Shown here piece after piece: positions 1 to 6,088 of a stretch of DNA of 11,183 nt. Below the pieces are notes generated by a model. The model made no database searches. It worked only from the letters and a program-made list of their open reading frames with translations, and had not been told where the DNA came from. The stretch covers positions 1 through 11,183 of the forward strand of contig JAOUOA010000040.1 of NCBI GenBank assembly GCA_029880625.1, written 5' to 3'. The translations under genes and the position numbers were made by a program. Positions within the stretch are counted from its first letter, which is position 1. Each line of letters begins with the position of its first letter. The DNA comes from Spirochaetia bacterium. GTDB taxonomy: Bacteria; Spirochaetota; Leptospiria; Leptospirales; Leptonemataceae.

Positions 1-560
1 ACCGGAGACGAAAGATTGTTGTGTTTTGAAGAAAGCGCCAATGCTTCTTCATTGTAGTGCAGATTTAATAACGCTGCGATGGTATCGCCATAAATGTTTC
101 TGGTCAGCGGATCATTTTCCCGAAGGCTTGAAAGCTTCAGGATTGCTAAATTCAGTTTGAGCCATTTTTTTTTGGAAGCTGCATTCGCAGCATGGTAGAT
201 TGCAAGTCTTTCATGAAGATTTTTCTTCTGTTTCCGGGAATGTTTTGCTAGACATTTTAAAAAATCATCTTCAGATGAAATTTGACTGCAGCTGATATTC
301 AGAACAAAAAGATAATGCTGGATGCTTTCTGCAGTGTTATCAAGATTGTTCTGATTCCCGTAATTTTCTACAGCTCTTGCATGGATGTATTTCTGCTGAA
401 GTGCATAAGGCTTTTTTACCTGAAAGTAATTTTTAACATCCAGCCACCTTCCGGCCCGGATCAGACTCACCGGGTCTTTATATACCCCAGGAGAAGAAGA
501 TGCATCTGATGTAATAAGAAAAATGAACAGCAGAAAGGTTATATATTTATAGGTTTTCAT
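1..560 (-). CDS. Exported helical-repeat protein, N-terminal part (runs off left edge)
   Basis: This minus-strand frame is open without a stop from an ATG at 558-560 to the left edge, giving 186 codons of an incomplete gene. It begins MKTYKYITFLLFIFLITSDA, a typical signal peptide: a short basic start, a hydrophobic core at about residues 8-17 and a small-residue stretch (S-D-A-S-S) where cleavage could occur. The mature part is helical and rich in K, L, N and A, for example around residues 30-60 (SLIRAGRWLDVKNYFQ, then a YIHARAVENYG segment). This resembles the TPR-like superhelix found ahead of the catalytic domain in soluble lytic transglycosylases or in periplasmic assembly proteins. No catalytic domain lies inside the window, so the function is open. 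No strong ribosome binding site is visible before the ATG. The coding call is firm because the frame is long and starts with a clean signal peptide. Confidence 0.75.
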   Translation of the reverse strand, partial: MKTYKYITFLLFIFLITSDASSSPGVYKDPVSLIRAGRWLDVKNYFQVKKPYALQQKYIHARAVENYGNQNNLDNTAESIQHYLFVLNISCSQISSEDDFLKCLAKHSRKQKKNLHERLAIYHAANAASKKKWLKLNLAILKLSSLRENDPLTRNIYGDTIAALLNLHYNEEALALSSKHNNLSSP

Positions 561-964
561 ATAGATTCAGGTTATGCTTAAAGAATTTTATCTGAATAAG
601 ATAGAAAAGGATAAAATTTCATAAATAGCTGTGTTTTCATAGACAGATGTCCGGCAGGAAGGAATATTTGAAATGTTATTGATCTCAATATAATCAAAAA
701 TCGGTTTAATTGAAGGATGAAGAAACATTTTTTCTTTGCTGTAATAAGAAAAATGACCGGAACTTTATTCTTCTGAAAAGCAGCAAATCTTTCGAAATAT
801 ATAGGGAACAATTCGGATGGATAGGGATCATGTAAAGGAATTTTATCAGGATCAGAAAATCTGAAGTTCAATAAAAGAGTTCTCTGGTTTTGAAAATCAT
901 AATCAATAGAGACGGGTATCAATGACTTTTTTAGAAACTGTGGGGAATTTTAAAGGTAGAAATC
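561..964. other. Divergent intergenic region with no confident gene
   Basis: About 400 AT-rich bases separate two divergently read genes and should hold promoters for both. I could not pick a convincing -35/-10 pair for either. The only long frame is the minus-strand one described separately (578-952). Plus-strand frames here are all short, for example M-L-K-E-F-Y from 575 and M-K-K-H-F-F from 718, each ending within about 20 codons. A 17-base sequence at 740-756 also occurs at 510-526 inside the signal-peptide region of the flanking gene. The bases just before 965 carry AAAGG, which serves the rightward gene. Confidence 0.5.
578..952 (-). pseudogene. Possible decayed minus-strand gene or chance open frame
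   Basis: A minus-strand frame is open from about 949 to a stop at 578. It has no ATG near its upstream end and no ribosome binding site; its only likely start is a TTG at 922. The first part (about 922-770) reads like ordinary protein, with segments such as SDPDKIPLHDPYPSELFP. The second part becomes an unlikely run of F, I and L. From about 765 the neighbouring frame, ending at 588, reads more naturally, with pieces such as SYYSKEKMFLHPSIKPIFDY. That pattern would fit a gene carrying a one-base deletion near 765. A further short frame (MISTFKIPHSF) starts at 966 on the minus strand and would need another shift to join. Few codons begin with G in either half, which argues against strong coding. 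I do not recognise a family. It could equally be chance. Confidence 0.25.
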
Positions 965-2338
965 ATGACAGAAAATATCGATCTTTATGAGCTGAACAAT
1001 ACTTTTCAACGTCGGCTTAAAAATTATTTGAGACATGACTTCTGTCTTCCTGTAGCCTTTTTGCCGGGTGTAGATTTATCTTATGTAAAGAATCTTCATC
1101 CTGTTGTGATGTGGAAACTACCGTACAATATGGAAGAGGATTTGCTGGATTTTGCAGCTTCTTTTTTTCAACTTGTATACAATACGGTACTATACGGAAA
1201 ATCTGAAGAAATTATTAATCCTGAATATGAAGATCTTCTGAATTCATTTTTAAACTATATCCATAAAAATCAAAAAGATACCTGGATTGAAAATCTGGCA
1301 GGAATTTTTGCATCCAAAAGAATTTTATGCGACAAAATTTACGTTTTATCTGCATGTACAGCAAACTTAAACAAAAATTTAAAACTGGAAAAATATTATG
1401 CTTCGTTTTTAAGCGGCGATTCTTTTGAAAAGCATTACTACATTAATTTTAAGCAAAGAAGGTTTGTCAGGGAAAGAGACCTTTTATCCATTCAGGATCG
1501 ATATGCCTATTTACTGAACCGAGGACAAGTTTTTAAAGCTGTAATGCTTTTGAGAAGAGAAGGAAGATCGGAGATGTCTGAAAAGGAAATCAATAGCATT
1601 GTCCTGGATCTTTATTTGAAAAACGGCAAATACTGGAACTTTTTATCCGTTTTGAAAAAGTGCAATACCATTCCTTACTCCGAGGTTATTTATGAAACTG
1701 TTTACTGTATTCGGAAACTTGGTCTGAAAGAAATGGAAGACGAAATTGTAATGTCATTTGTAAAGGATAAAAATTTTCTTCCTTACTACTATGAAAAATT
1801 CAAGCAGGTAATGGATCAGGAAAATCCAGGAGCACAATCATTTGTTTTATTTCCTTCCAGGATCAGGCATCTTCTGTATTTGCATAATAATCCATTGTCC
1901 AGTCTTTTATCATTGGTAAAAAATAATCCAGATCGAATTGATTTTTTTGCTATTAAAATCTCACAGATGGATCTGGTCCAATTTGCTAATTTAAATATAT
2001 TAAATTCTCTTGCTGGAAAAAATCAGTTTATTCGAAGATATCTCGCTTTATATTTTGATTCACAAAAGCTGCATGACAGAGCTATTGGAATCATGCAGAA
2101 TATGAATACTTCTGATTCCTATTTGCGATACAGAAGAGGAATGAATTATATCTACACTGGCAGATTGATGGAAGCATTGAGAGATTTTGAATGGCTTGTA
2201 AGGAAATATCCCGGAAATGCAAAATTATGGATGAATTATGGTAAACTCCTTTCCAGTTTAAGAAGGAACAGTGAATCTCAGCAGGCTGAAAATGTTGCAA
2301 GATCCATCAATCAAGGATTGCTGAAAAGCCAGGTATAA
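965..2338 (+). CDS. Uncharacterised TPR-like protein, 457 aa
   Basis: The function is not recognised. The start ATG at 965 follows TAAAGGTAGAAATC, so AAAGG sits at a normal distance and supports this start. There is no signal peptide and no membrane segment, so the protein is probably cytoplasmic. The body is helical with many Y, F, K and N residues. The clearest repeat evidence is near the C-terminus, about residues 384-438: SDSYLRYRRGMNYIYTGRLM is followed by EALRDFEWLVRKYPGNAKLW and then a second helix pair. This matches the TPR pattern of small and aromatic residues with a Pro turn before the next repeat. An earlier repeat-like stretch lies at about residues 180-235 (DRYAYLLNRGQVFKAVMLLRR). 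Weak helical repeats probably fill the middle, which would make it a scaffold or adaptor. It is separate from the next gene by 168 bases. It seems richer in A and T than the dap-cda genes, which fits lineage-specific evolution rather than core metabolism. Confidence 0.8.
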   Translation: MTENIDLYELNNTFQRRLKNYLRHDFCLPVAFLPGVDLSYVKNLHPVVMWKLPYNMEEDLLDFAASFFQLVYNTVLYGKSEEIINPEYEDLLNSFLNYIHKNQKDTWIENLAGIFASKRILCDKIYVLSACTANLNKNLKLEKYYASFLSGDSFEKHYYINFKQRRFVRERDLLSIQDRYAYLLNRGQVFKAVMLLRREGRSEMSEKEINSIVLDLYLKNGKYWNFLSVLKKCNTIPYSEVIYETVYCIRKLGLKEMEDEIVMSFVKDKNFLPYYYEKFKQVMDQENPGAQSFVLFPSRIRHLLYLHNNPLSSLLSLVKNNPDRIDFFAIKISQMDLVQFANLNILNSLAGKNQFIRRYLALYFDSQKLHDRAIGIMQNMNTSDSYLRYRRGMNYIYTGRLMEALRDFEWLVRKYPGNAKLWMNYGKLLSSLRRNSESQQAENVARSINQGLLKSQV

Positions 2339-2411
2339 TTTACAAAATATATTTTAATAAATTCCATCCAGTCTGTAATTTAATACATTAATACATTTTA
2401 AATATTATGCA

Positions 2412-2510
2412 ATGATGAAGCTTACTTTTTACCAGGCTGTGCCGGTTTACGCGGATTTTTTAAGTCTCACAGAAAAAATGTATTGCATTAAAAAAGCTGG
2501 TTCCGTATGA
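2412..2510 (+). CDS. Candidate 32-codon small ORF overlapping the next gene by ATGA
   Basis: A short frame begins with two ATG codons (2412 and 2415) and reads MMKLTFYQAVPVYADFLSLT, then EKMYCIKKAGSV and a stop. Its TGA (2508-2510) overlaps the ATG (2507) of the 286-codon gene in an ATGA arrangement, the usual geometry for translational coupling. Codon use looks plausible, but there is no ribosome binding site before either ATG and no known family fits. It may be a leader peptide that delivers ribosomes to a downstream gene that itself lacks a clear binding site. It may instead be the detached N-terminus of that gene after a one-base frameshift, or simple chance in AT-rich sequence. Confidence 0.3.
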   Translation: MMKLTFYQAVPVYADFLSLTEKMYCIKKAGSV

Positions 2511-3367
2511 TTTTCACCGTGGATGATGTTCTGCCAGAAAGAAGCCAGGAAGAAGTAAAAATCATGCTGGAACGGATCGGTAAAATGGAGATTATCGTTC
2601 GAACCTCGGGAAATCCTGGACAGGTAGAAAGAATCCGCAAAGAAATTATCAAATACAGAGCCCGGCTGAGTCAGATGGCTCCTGAAGCAAATGCACAGAC
2701 AGCTGATATTGATGATTTATCCAGAGCTTTTGGAATGTCCCTGCCAACAGAAGCTGTAATTCCTGTTCCGATCCAGCCTGCAGCAACTTCTCAGTCTGCT
2801 GAATCTCAGGGTGAGGCGTTATCGCTTGTAGACTCCATAGAAATGCATAAGGCAAGCCCTCATTCTTCTGATTATGATATTAATTTTTTATCGACAGTGT
2901 TTCATCTGATCCAAAAAGAATACTGGCCGGCCATTTCTGAACTTCATACAAAACTGGACTTTTCCAATGCAGGGATGCGTGATTCCATTCGTAATAAAAT
3001 TGACAATGTAATGAGAAATCTAAAAGTTCTGGCTGAAACCATTGAAGAATATGCTCTTGCTGATAAACAGGATTTTCGAGAACAGCTGCTTAAAATGAAA
3101 AGCAAACAATCCCGGATATTTTTAATGGAGTCTAATTCTCTCCTGAGAGAGATTTCGGTATTTTTATCCATGCTTGTCGATGATATCAGTTCTTCAGGCA
3201 GTATCGTAGTAAATAAAGATGAAATCATTGAATTTAATTCACGTTTTGAACAGGCTGAAAGACTGAACGGCCAAACGGTTTCTTATGCCATAACTGAGTT
3301 TAATATTTTTATTAAACAGGTAATTAAAAAAATGAATCTGCCAGATTTTAAATCCGGGAATCGATAA
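2507..3367 (+). CDS. Uncharacterised helical protein upstream of bactofilin, 286 aa
   Basis: The family is not recognised. Three regions are visible. Residues about 10-57 are charged and helix-forming (EEVKIMLERIGKMEI, then QVERIRKEIIKYRARLSQM), likely a short coiled coil. Residues about 58-120 are a loose linker rich in A, P, Q, S and E. Residues about 123-280 form an all-helical domain with heptad-like segments (IRNKIDNVMRNLKVLAETIEE and REQLLKMKSKQSRIFLMESN). There is no signal peptide or membrane span, so it is probably cytoplasmic. The ATG at 2507 has no clear ribosome binding site. An in-frame TAA lies just upstream, so no longer start is possible, and a later in-frame ATG at 2564 is an alternative. 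It ends 81 bases before the bactofilin gene on the same strand. That position makes a bactofilin partner or regulator a reasonable guess, but it is only inference. Confidence 0.8.
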   Translation: MIFTVDDVLPERSQEEVKIMLERIGKMEIIVRTSGNPGQVERIRKEIIKYRARLSQMAPEANAQTADIDDLSRAFGMSLPTEAVIPVPIQPAATSQSAESQGEALSLVDSIEMHKASPHSSDYDINFLSTVFHLIQKEYWPAISELHTKLDFSNAGMRDSIRNKIDNVMRNLKVLAETIEEYALADKQDFREQLLKMKSKQSRIFLMESNSLLREISVFLSMLVDDISSSGSIVVNKDEIIEFNSRFEQAERLNGQTVSYAITEFNIFIKQVIKKMNLPDFKSGNR

Positions 3368-3401
3368 ATCCAATAAAAGTTTCATGATCTTTGAAAAAAT
3401 T

Positions 3402-3413
3402 CTGTATATACAG
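3402..3413. promoter_or_regulatory. Perfect 12-base palindrome in bactofilin upstream region
   Basis: The sequence CTGTATATACAG reads the same on both strands and ends 35 bases before the bactofilin ATG. Its place in an 81-base gap suggests an operator for a dimeric repressor. A TATATA inside it could also act as a poor -10 element, with TTCATG about 18 bases upstream as an equally poor -35. It resembles an Escherichia coli LexA box only in its CTG and CAG ends; the spacer is four bases too short. A perfect 12-base AT-centred palindrome can arise by chance. Confidence 0.25.
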
Positions 3414-3448
3414 GATTCAATATTTTAAATGGTCATAAAGGAAGGATT

Positions 3449-3886
3449 ATGGCACTGGTAAAACCGTCTTCAGAACTGACAAACTCAACCATTGGAGAAA
3501 ACTCATATTTCAGCGGCCGTTTTTATATAAACGGTTCTCTTCGAATTGATGGAAAATTTGAAGGCAAATCACTTCAGGCCGAACAGCTTTATATTGGAGC
3601 TACCGGCCGTGTCCGCACCAATATCACAGCTTCTTATGTCAATGTTGAGGGCGTAATCATCGGCAATATTGTAGCAAGAAACCGGGTCATGCTTTTGCCT
3701 ACAGCACGGGTTCTGGGTGATATCAGCACACCTGAGTTAATCATTCAAAATGGTGTCATTCTTGAAGGAAGATGTATGATCTCTCACGATCTCAAGCATT
3801 CAGCAAAAAATTATATTGAATCTGAATACGGTAAAGATAATCTTTCTTCGGATCGCCTCTTTGAAAAATCAAAAGGGAAAGAATAA
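3449..3886 (+). CDS. bacA: Bactofilin family cytoskeletal protein
   Basis: Bactofilins (DUF583) polymerise without nucleotide into filaments that sit under the inner membrane and organise cell shape, wall synthesis or polar structures. At 145 residues this is a typical small member. A short flexible N-terminus (to about residue 17) precedes the core at about residues 18-120, made of short beta-helix turns. Recurrent G, I and V patterns are visible in segments such as FYINGSLRIDGKFEGK, YVNVEGVIIGNIVARNRVML and ILEGRCMI. The C-terminal tail is polar and charged (EYGKDNLSSDRLFEKSKGKE). The start is secure: ATG is preceded by AAGGAAGG at good spacing. The gene overlaps the 5' end of the pdxA-like frame, so the two are probably co-transcribed. 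The symbol bacA is used generically for the family; the paralogue type cannot be told. Confidence 0.93.
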   Translation: MALVKPSSELTNSTIGENSYFSGRFYINGSLRIDGKFEGKSLQAEQLYIGATGRVRTNITASYVNVEGVIIGNIVARNRVMLLPTARVLGDISTPELIIQNGVILEGRCMISHDLKHSAKNYIESEYGKDNLSSDRLFEKSKGKE

Positions 3887-4916
3887 TCCCCATCCTATTC
3901 TCATCACAGGAGGCGATCCGGCTGGAATCTCTCCTGAGATTCTCATCGGTGCCATTCCAGCAATCCGTTCTTCAAAGTATCCAGTTCTTTATTTTTCAAC
4001 ATCCGATTCAAAGCAGACAGCTAAGTTTCTGAGCGCATCTAAAAAATCAAATTTGACATCCGTTGTTCTCTCATTGAAAGAATATGAGAAGGCTTTACAA
4101 TATCAAAATTTCCCTAACGACAGACGAAATCAAATCACAATTGTGGATCTGACATCAGTAGATATCTACCGTGACTGGAGTCCTGGAAATCCGGGAAAAG
4201 GTTCCGGAATGCTTGCGTTTGAAGCGCTCCGCAGAGCATGTGATTATATTCTGTCATCAGGATGTTCAGGACTTGTAACAGCCCCTTTATCTAAAGAATG
4301 GGTTTCAGAAGGAATCCAAACGCATTTTTCAGGACATACAGATTATCTTGCTGAAAGATTTCAAACAGACGTATTGATGCTCATGCATGGCAGGAAATTC
4401 AGCGTCATTCCTCTGACAGTTCATATTCCACTTTCAAAGGTTTCACAGGAATTGAAAAAAACGGTAAGTTCTGAAACTCTTTCGAAATTGCTGAGGTTAA
4501 CCAACCAGTTAGCAGTTTTTTCAAAAAAGAAATGGGCTCTCTGCGGAATCAATCCGCATTCCGGAGAGGGCGGACATATCGGAAGCGAAGAAGTGGATTT
4601 TTTAAATCAAGCTGCAGAAAATTGGAGAAGAATCGGCCTTCCTGTTGATGGACCTTTTTCTGCCGACGGGATTTTCATGAAAGATAATTTAATAAATTAC
4701 CGGCTTGTCCTTTCTGCCTATCATGATCAGGGTTTGATTCCTTTTAAGGCGCTTGAAGGCAATTCTGGAATCAATGTAACTGTCGGTCTTCCTTTTCTGA
4801 GAACAAGTCCCGATCATGGAACAGCTTTTGGAATTTCGGGGAAAGGAAAGGCAGATCCCAGAAGTATGATTCATGCATTCAGGGCTCTTTCAGGTAAAGA
4901 GTTGACTTTTGTTTAA
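3861..4916 (+). CDS. pdxA: 4-hydroxythreonine-4-phosphate dehydrogenase family protein (PdxA)
   Basis: PdxA oxidises 4-phosphohydroxy-L-threonine with NAD in the DXP-dependent route to pyridoxal phosphate; it is a cytoplasmic, metal-dependent dimer. The conserved series is complete: GGDPAGISPEI near the N-terminus (usually M/G-G-D), PLSKE, FSGHTDYLAERF, TVHIPL, GINPHSGEGGHIGSEEVDF, YHDQGLIPFK, and GLPFLRTSPDHGTAFGISGKG. The three expected metal ligands are the His residues of VHIPL, NPHSG and YHDQG. Their spacing of 45 and 55 residues matches the Escherichia coli enzyme (H166, H211, H266). No ATG precedes the first motif. In-frame TTG codons lie at 3816 and 3861. I choose 3861 because it gives a normal 12-residue lead to the first strand and 351 residues in total. 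It overlaps the bactofilin gene by 26 bases. No clear ribosome binding site is visible, so coupling to bactofilin translation is likely. PdxA2-type roles on phosphorylated tetronates cannot be excluded. Confidence 0.92.
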   Translation: MKNQKGKNNPHPILITGGDPAGISPEILIGAIPAIRSSKYPVLYFSTSDSKQTAKFLSASKKSNLTSVVLSLKEYEKALQYQNFPNDRRNQITIVDLTSVDIYRDWSPGNPGKGSGMLAFEALRRACDYILSSGCSGLVTAPLSKEWVSEGIQTHFSGHTDYLAERFQTDVLMLMHGRKFSVIPLTVHIPLSKVSQELKKTVSSETLSKLLRLTNQLAVFSKKKWALCGINPHSGEGGHIGSEEVDFLNQAAENWRRIGLPVDGPFSADGIFMKDNLINYRLVLSAYHDQGLIPFKALEGNSGINVTVGLPFLRTSPDHGTAFGISGKGKADPRSMIHAFRALSGKELTFV

Positions 4917-5203
4917 TGAGGTTTTTATACCTTTGTTTGTTGTGAATTGATTACTCGGAAAAAAAATGAAAAGAACAAAAGCAGGAATTGATGCAGCAGA
5001 ATGTAAAGAGCTGTTAAATGATTTCTGTTCTGTAGTGATAAAAGAAGTAGAAGTTCCAGAATCAAATTAACGAAAAAATAAATTGAATCCACAATTTCAG
5101 AAACAACCGGAAATCAAAAATAAAATTTGTTTGATTGAGAAAAAAGCAGTTTTGATTTGAACTACAGGAGCCTCTGGAAATAGTTGAAAATAAGGATAGA
5201 TTT
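4917..5203. other. Gap upstream of dapA
   Basis: Apart from the small frame at 4966-5070, the gap is AT-rich and shows no clear structure. The stretch just after pdxA (AGGT, six bases, ACCT, then TTGTTTG) could form only a four-base stem and is too weak to call a terminator. Bases 5071-5203 hold no convincing -35/-10 pair. I see neither the long conserved fold of a lysine riboswitch nor the c-di-AMP (ydaO) element. AAGGA close to the dapA ATG is the dapA ribosome binding site. Confidence 0.5.
4966..5070 (+). CDS. Candidate 34-codon small ORF between pdxA and dapA
   Basis: A short frame starts at ATG 4966, preceded by GGAAAAAAA, which gives a weak purine-rich binding site at close spacing. 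It reads MKRTKAGIDAAECKELLNDF followed by CSVVIKEVEVPESN and a stop. The amino-acid mix is balanced, with an amphipathic helix-like first half and two cysteines seven residues apart. It is not a recognised family. It could be a real small protein, a remnant of a longer gene, or chance. It is the only coding-like item in the 287-base gap upstream of dapA. Confidence 0.3.
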   Translation: MKRTKAGIDAAECKELLNDFCSVVIKEVEVPESN

Positions 5204-6088
5204 ATGGAATTCAAGGGTGTCTATACAGCCATTCTTACGCCTTTCAGCAAGGATGGCAAAAATATTGATTATGGCGCATACAAAGAAATTGTTGAGCGGC
5301 AGATACAGTCAGGAGTTAGCGGAATCGTACCTTGCGGAACAACAGGCGAGTCGCCCACTCTCAGTCATAAAGAACATGGAGAGTTAATTGAAAATACAGT
5401 AAAATTTGTAAACGGCAGAATTCAGATTATTGCAGGAACCGGTTCCAATTCAACCCGAGAAGCCATTGATTTAACGGTGGAGGCATGTAAAGCCGGAGTC
5501 GATGCTGTGATGCTGGTAAATCCATATTATAACAAGCCTTCTCAGGAAGGTCTTTACATGCATTTTAAAACAGTGGCAGAAGCTTCTACAAAACCGGTCA
5601 TGCTTTATAACATAAAAGGAAGAACATCTGTAAATCTTGAAGTTCCCACACTTGTCAGACTCAGTGAAGTTGAAAATATCCAGGCAGTGAAAGAAGCAAG
5701 CGGAGACCCTGGACAGATGGCAAAGGTTCAGAAAAGCTGCGGTGATAAAATCGTCATGCTTTCAGGAGATGATAATATCATTCCTGCCGTTATGGGTCTT
5801 GGAGGCAAAGGGGTGGTTTCTGTTGCATCCAATCTTTTCCCGGGCAAAATTGTTTCCATGATGAATGAATATCTCAAAGGAGATTTTCATAAAGGGAATG
5901 AAATTTTTTATTCGCTCCTGGATTTTATGAATGCTCTTTTCTGGGAAACCAACCCAATTCCAGTGAAAGCAGGAGCGGAAATCATGGGACTTTGCAGCGG
6001 TTCAATCCGTCTTCCGCTTGTGGAGCTGGACTCTGATAAAAAAGAAAAATTGAAAGTCATCATTCAAAATGTCGGAGCAGATCAATGA
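5204..6088 (+). CDS. dapA: 4-hydroxy-tetrahydrodipicolinate synthase
   Basis: DapA condenses pyruvate with aspartate semialdehyde, the committed step to meso-diaminopimelate and lysine. It is a cytoplasmic class I aldolase-type TIM barrel, normally tetrameric. At 294 residues it has the usual length. Key residues are present: T46-T47 in the GTTGES loop, Y109 in NPYYNKP, Y135 and R140 in the LYN..GRT motif, and the Schiff-base lysine K163 in AVKEASGD. ETNPIPVKA near residue 248 is also typical. The ATG follows AAGGATAGATTT, a good ribosome binding site. The stop overlaps the dapB start by four bases, so the two are translationally coupled. One oddity is K138 in YNIKGRT, where most homologues have Pro. 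Without the full structure I cannot say whether this alters activity; the essential Y, R and K are intact. Confidence 0.96.
   Translation: MEFKGVYTAILTPFSKDGKNIDYGAYKEIVERQIQSGVSGIVPCGTTGESPTLSHKEHGELIENTVKFVNGRIQIIAGTGSNSTREAIDLTVEACKAGVDAVMLVNPYYNKPSQEGLYMHFKTVAEASTKPVMLYNIKGRTSVNLEVPTLVRLSEVENIQAVKEASGDPGQMAKVQKSCGDKIVMLSGDDNIIPAVMGLGGKGVVSVASNLFPGKIVSMMNEYLKGDFHKGNEIFYSLLDFMNALFWETNPIPVKAGAEIMGLCSGSIRLPLVELDSDKKEKLKVIIQNVGADQ

Noticed and set aside
282..509. Plus-strand frame of 75 codons
   Set aside because: It lies antisense to the better-supported minus-strand gene that has a signal peptide, and reads like an antisense shadow.
2091..2300. Minus-strand frame of 69 codons within the TPR-like gene
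   Set aside because: Fully nested antisense in a long coding gene, with no start signal or family resemblance.
3402..3413. LexA-type SOS box
   Set aside because: The CTG and CAG ends match but the spacer is 6 rather than 10 bases, and the adjacent genes are not SOS genes.
4917..4945. Intrinsic terminator after pdxA
   Set aside because: Only a four-base stem with an interrupted T run; too weak.
5071..5203. Lysine or c-di-AMP riboswitch ahead of dapA
   Set aside because: Too short and AT-rich, with none of the conserved helices or loops expected of either class.
5184..5387. TTG-started frame with AGGAG upstream at the dapA 5' end
   Set aside because: AGGAG is too far from the TTG, the frame overlaps dapA out of phase, and dapA has its own AAGGA and ATG.
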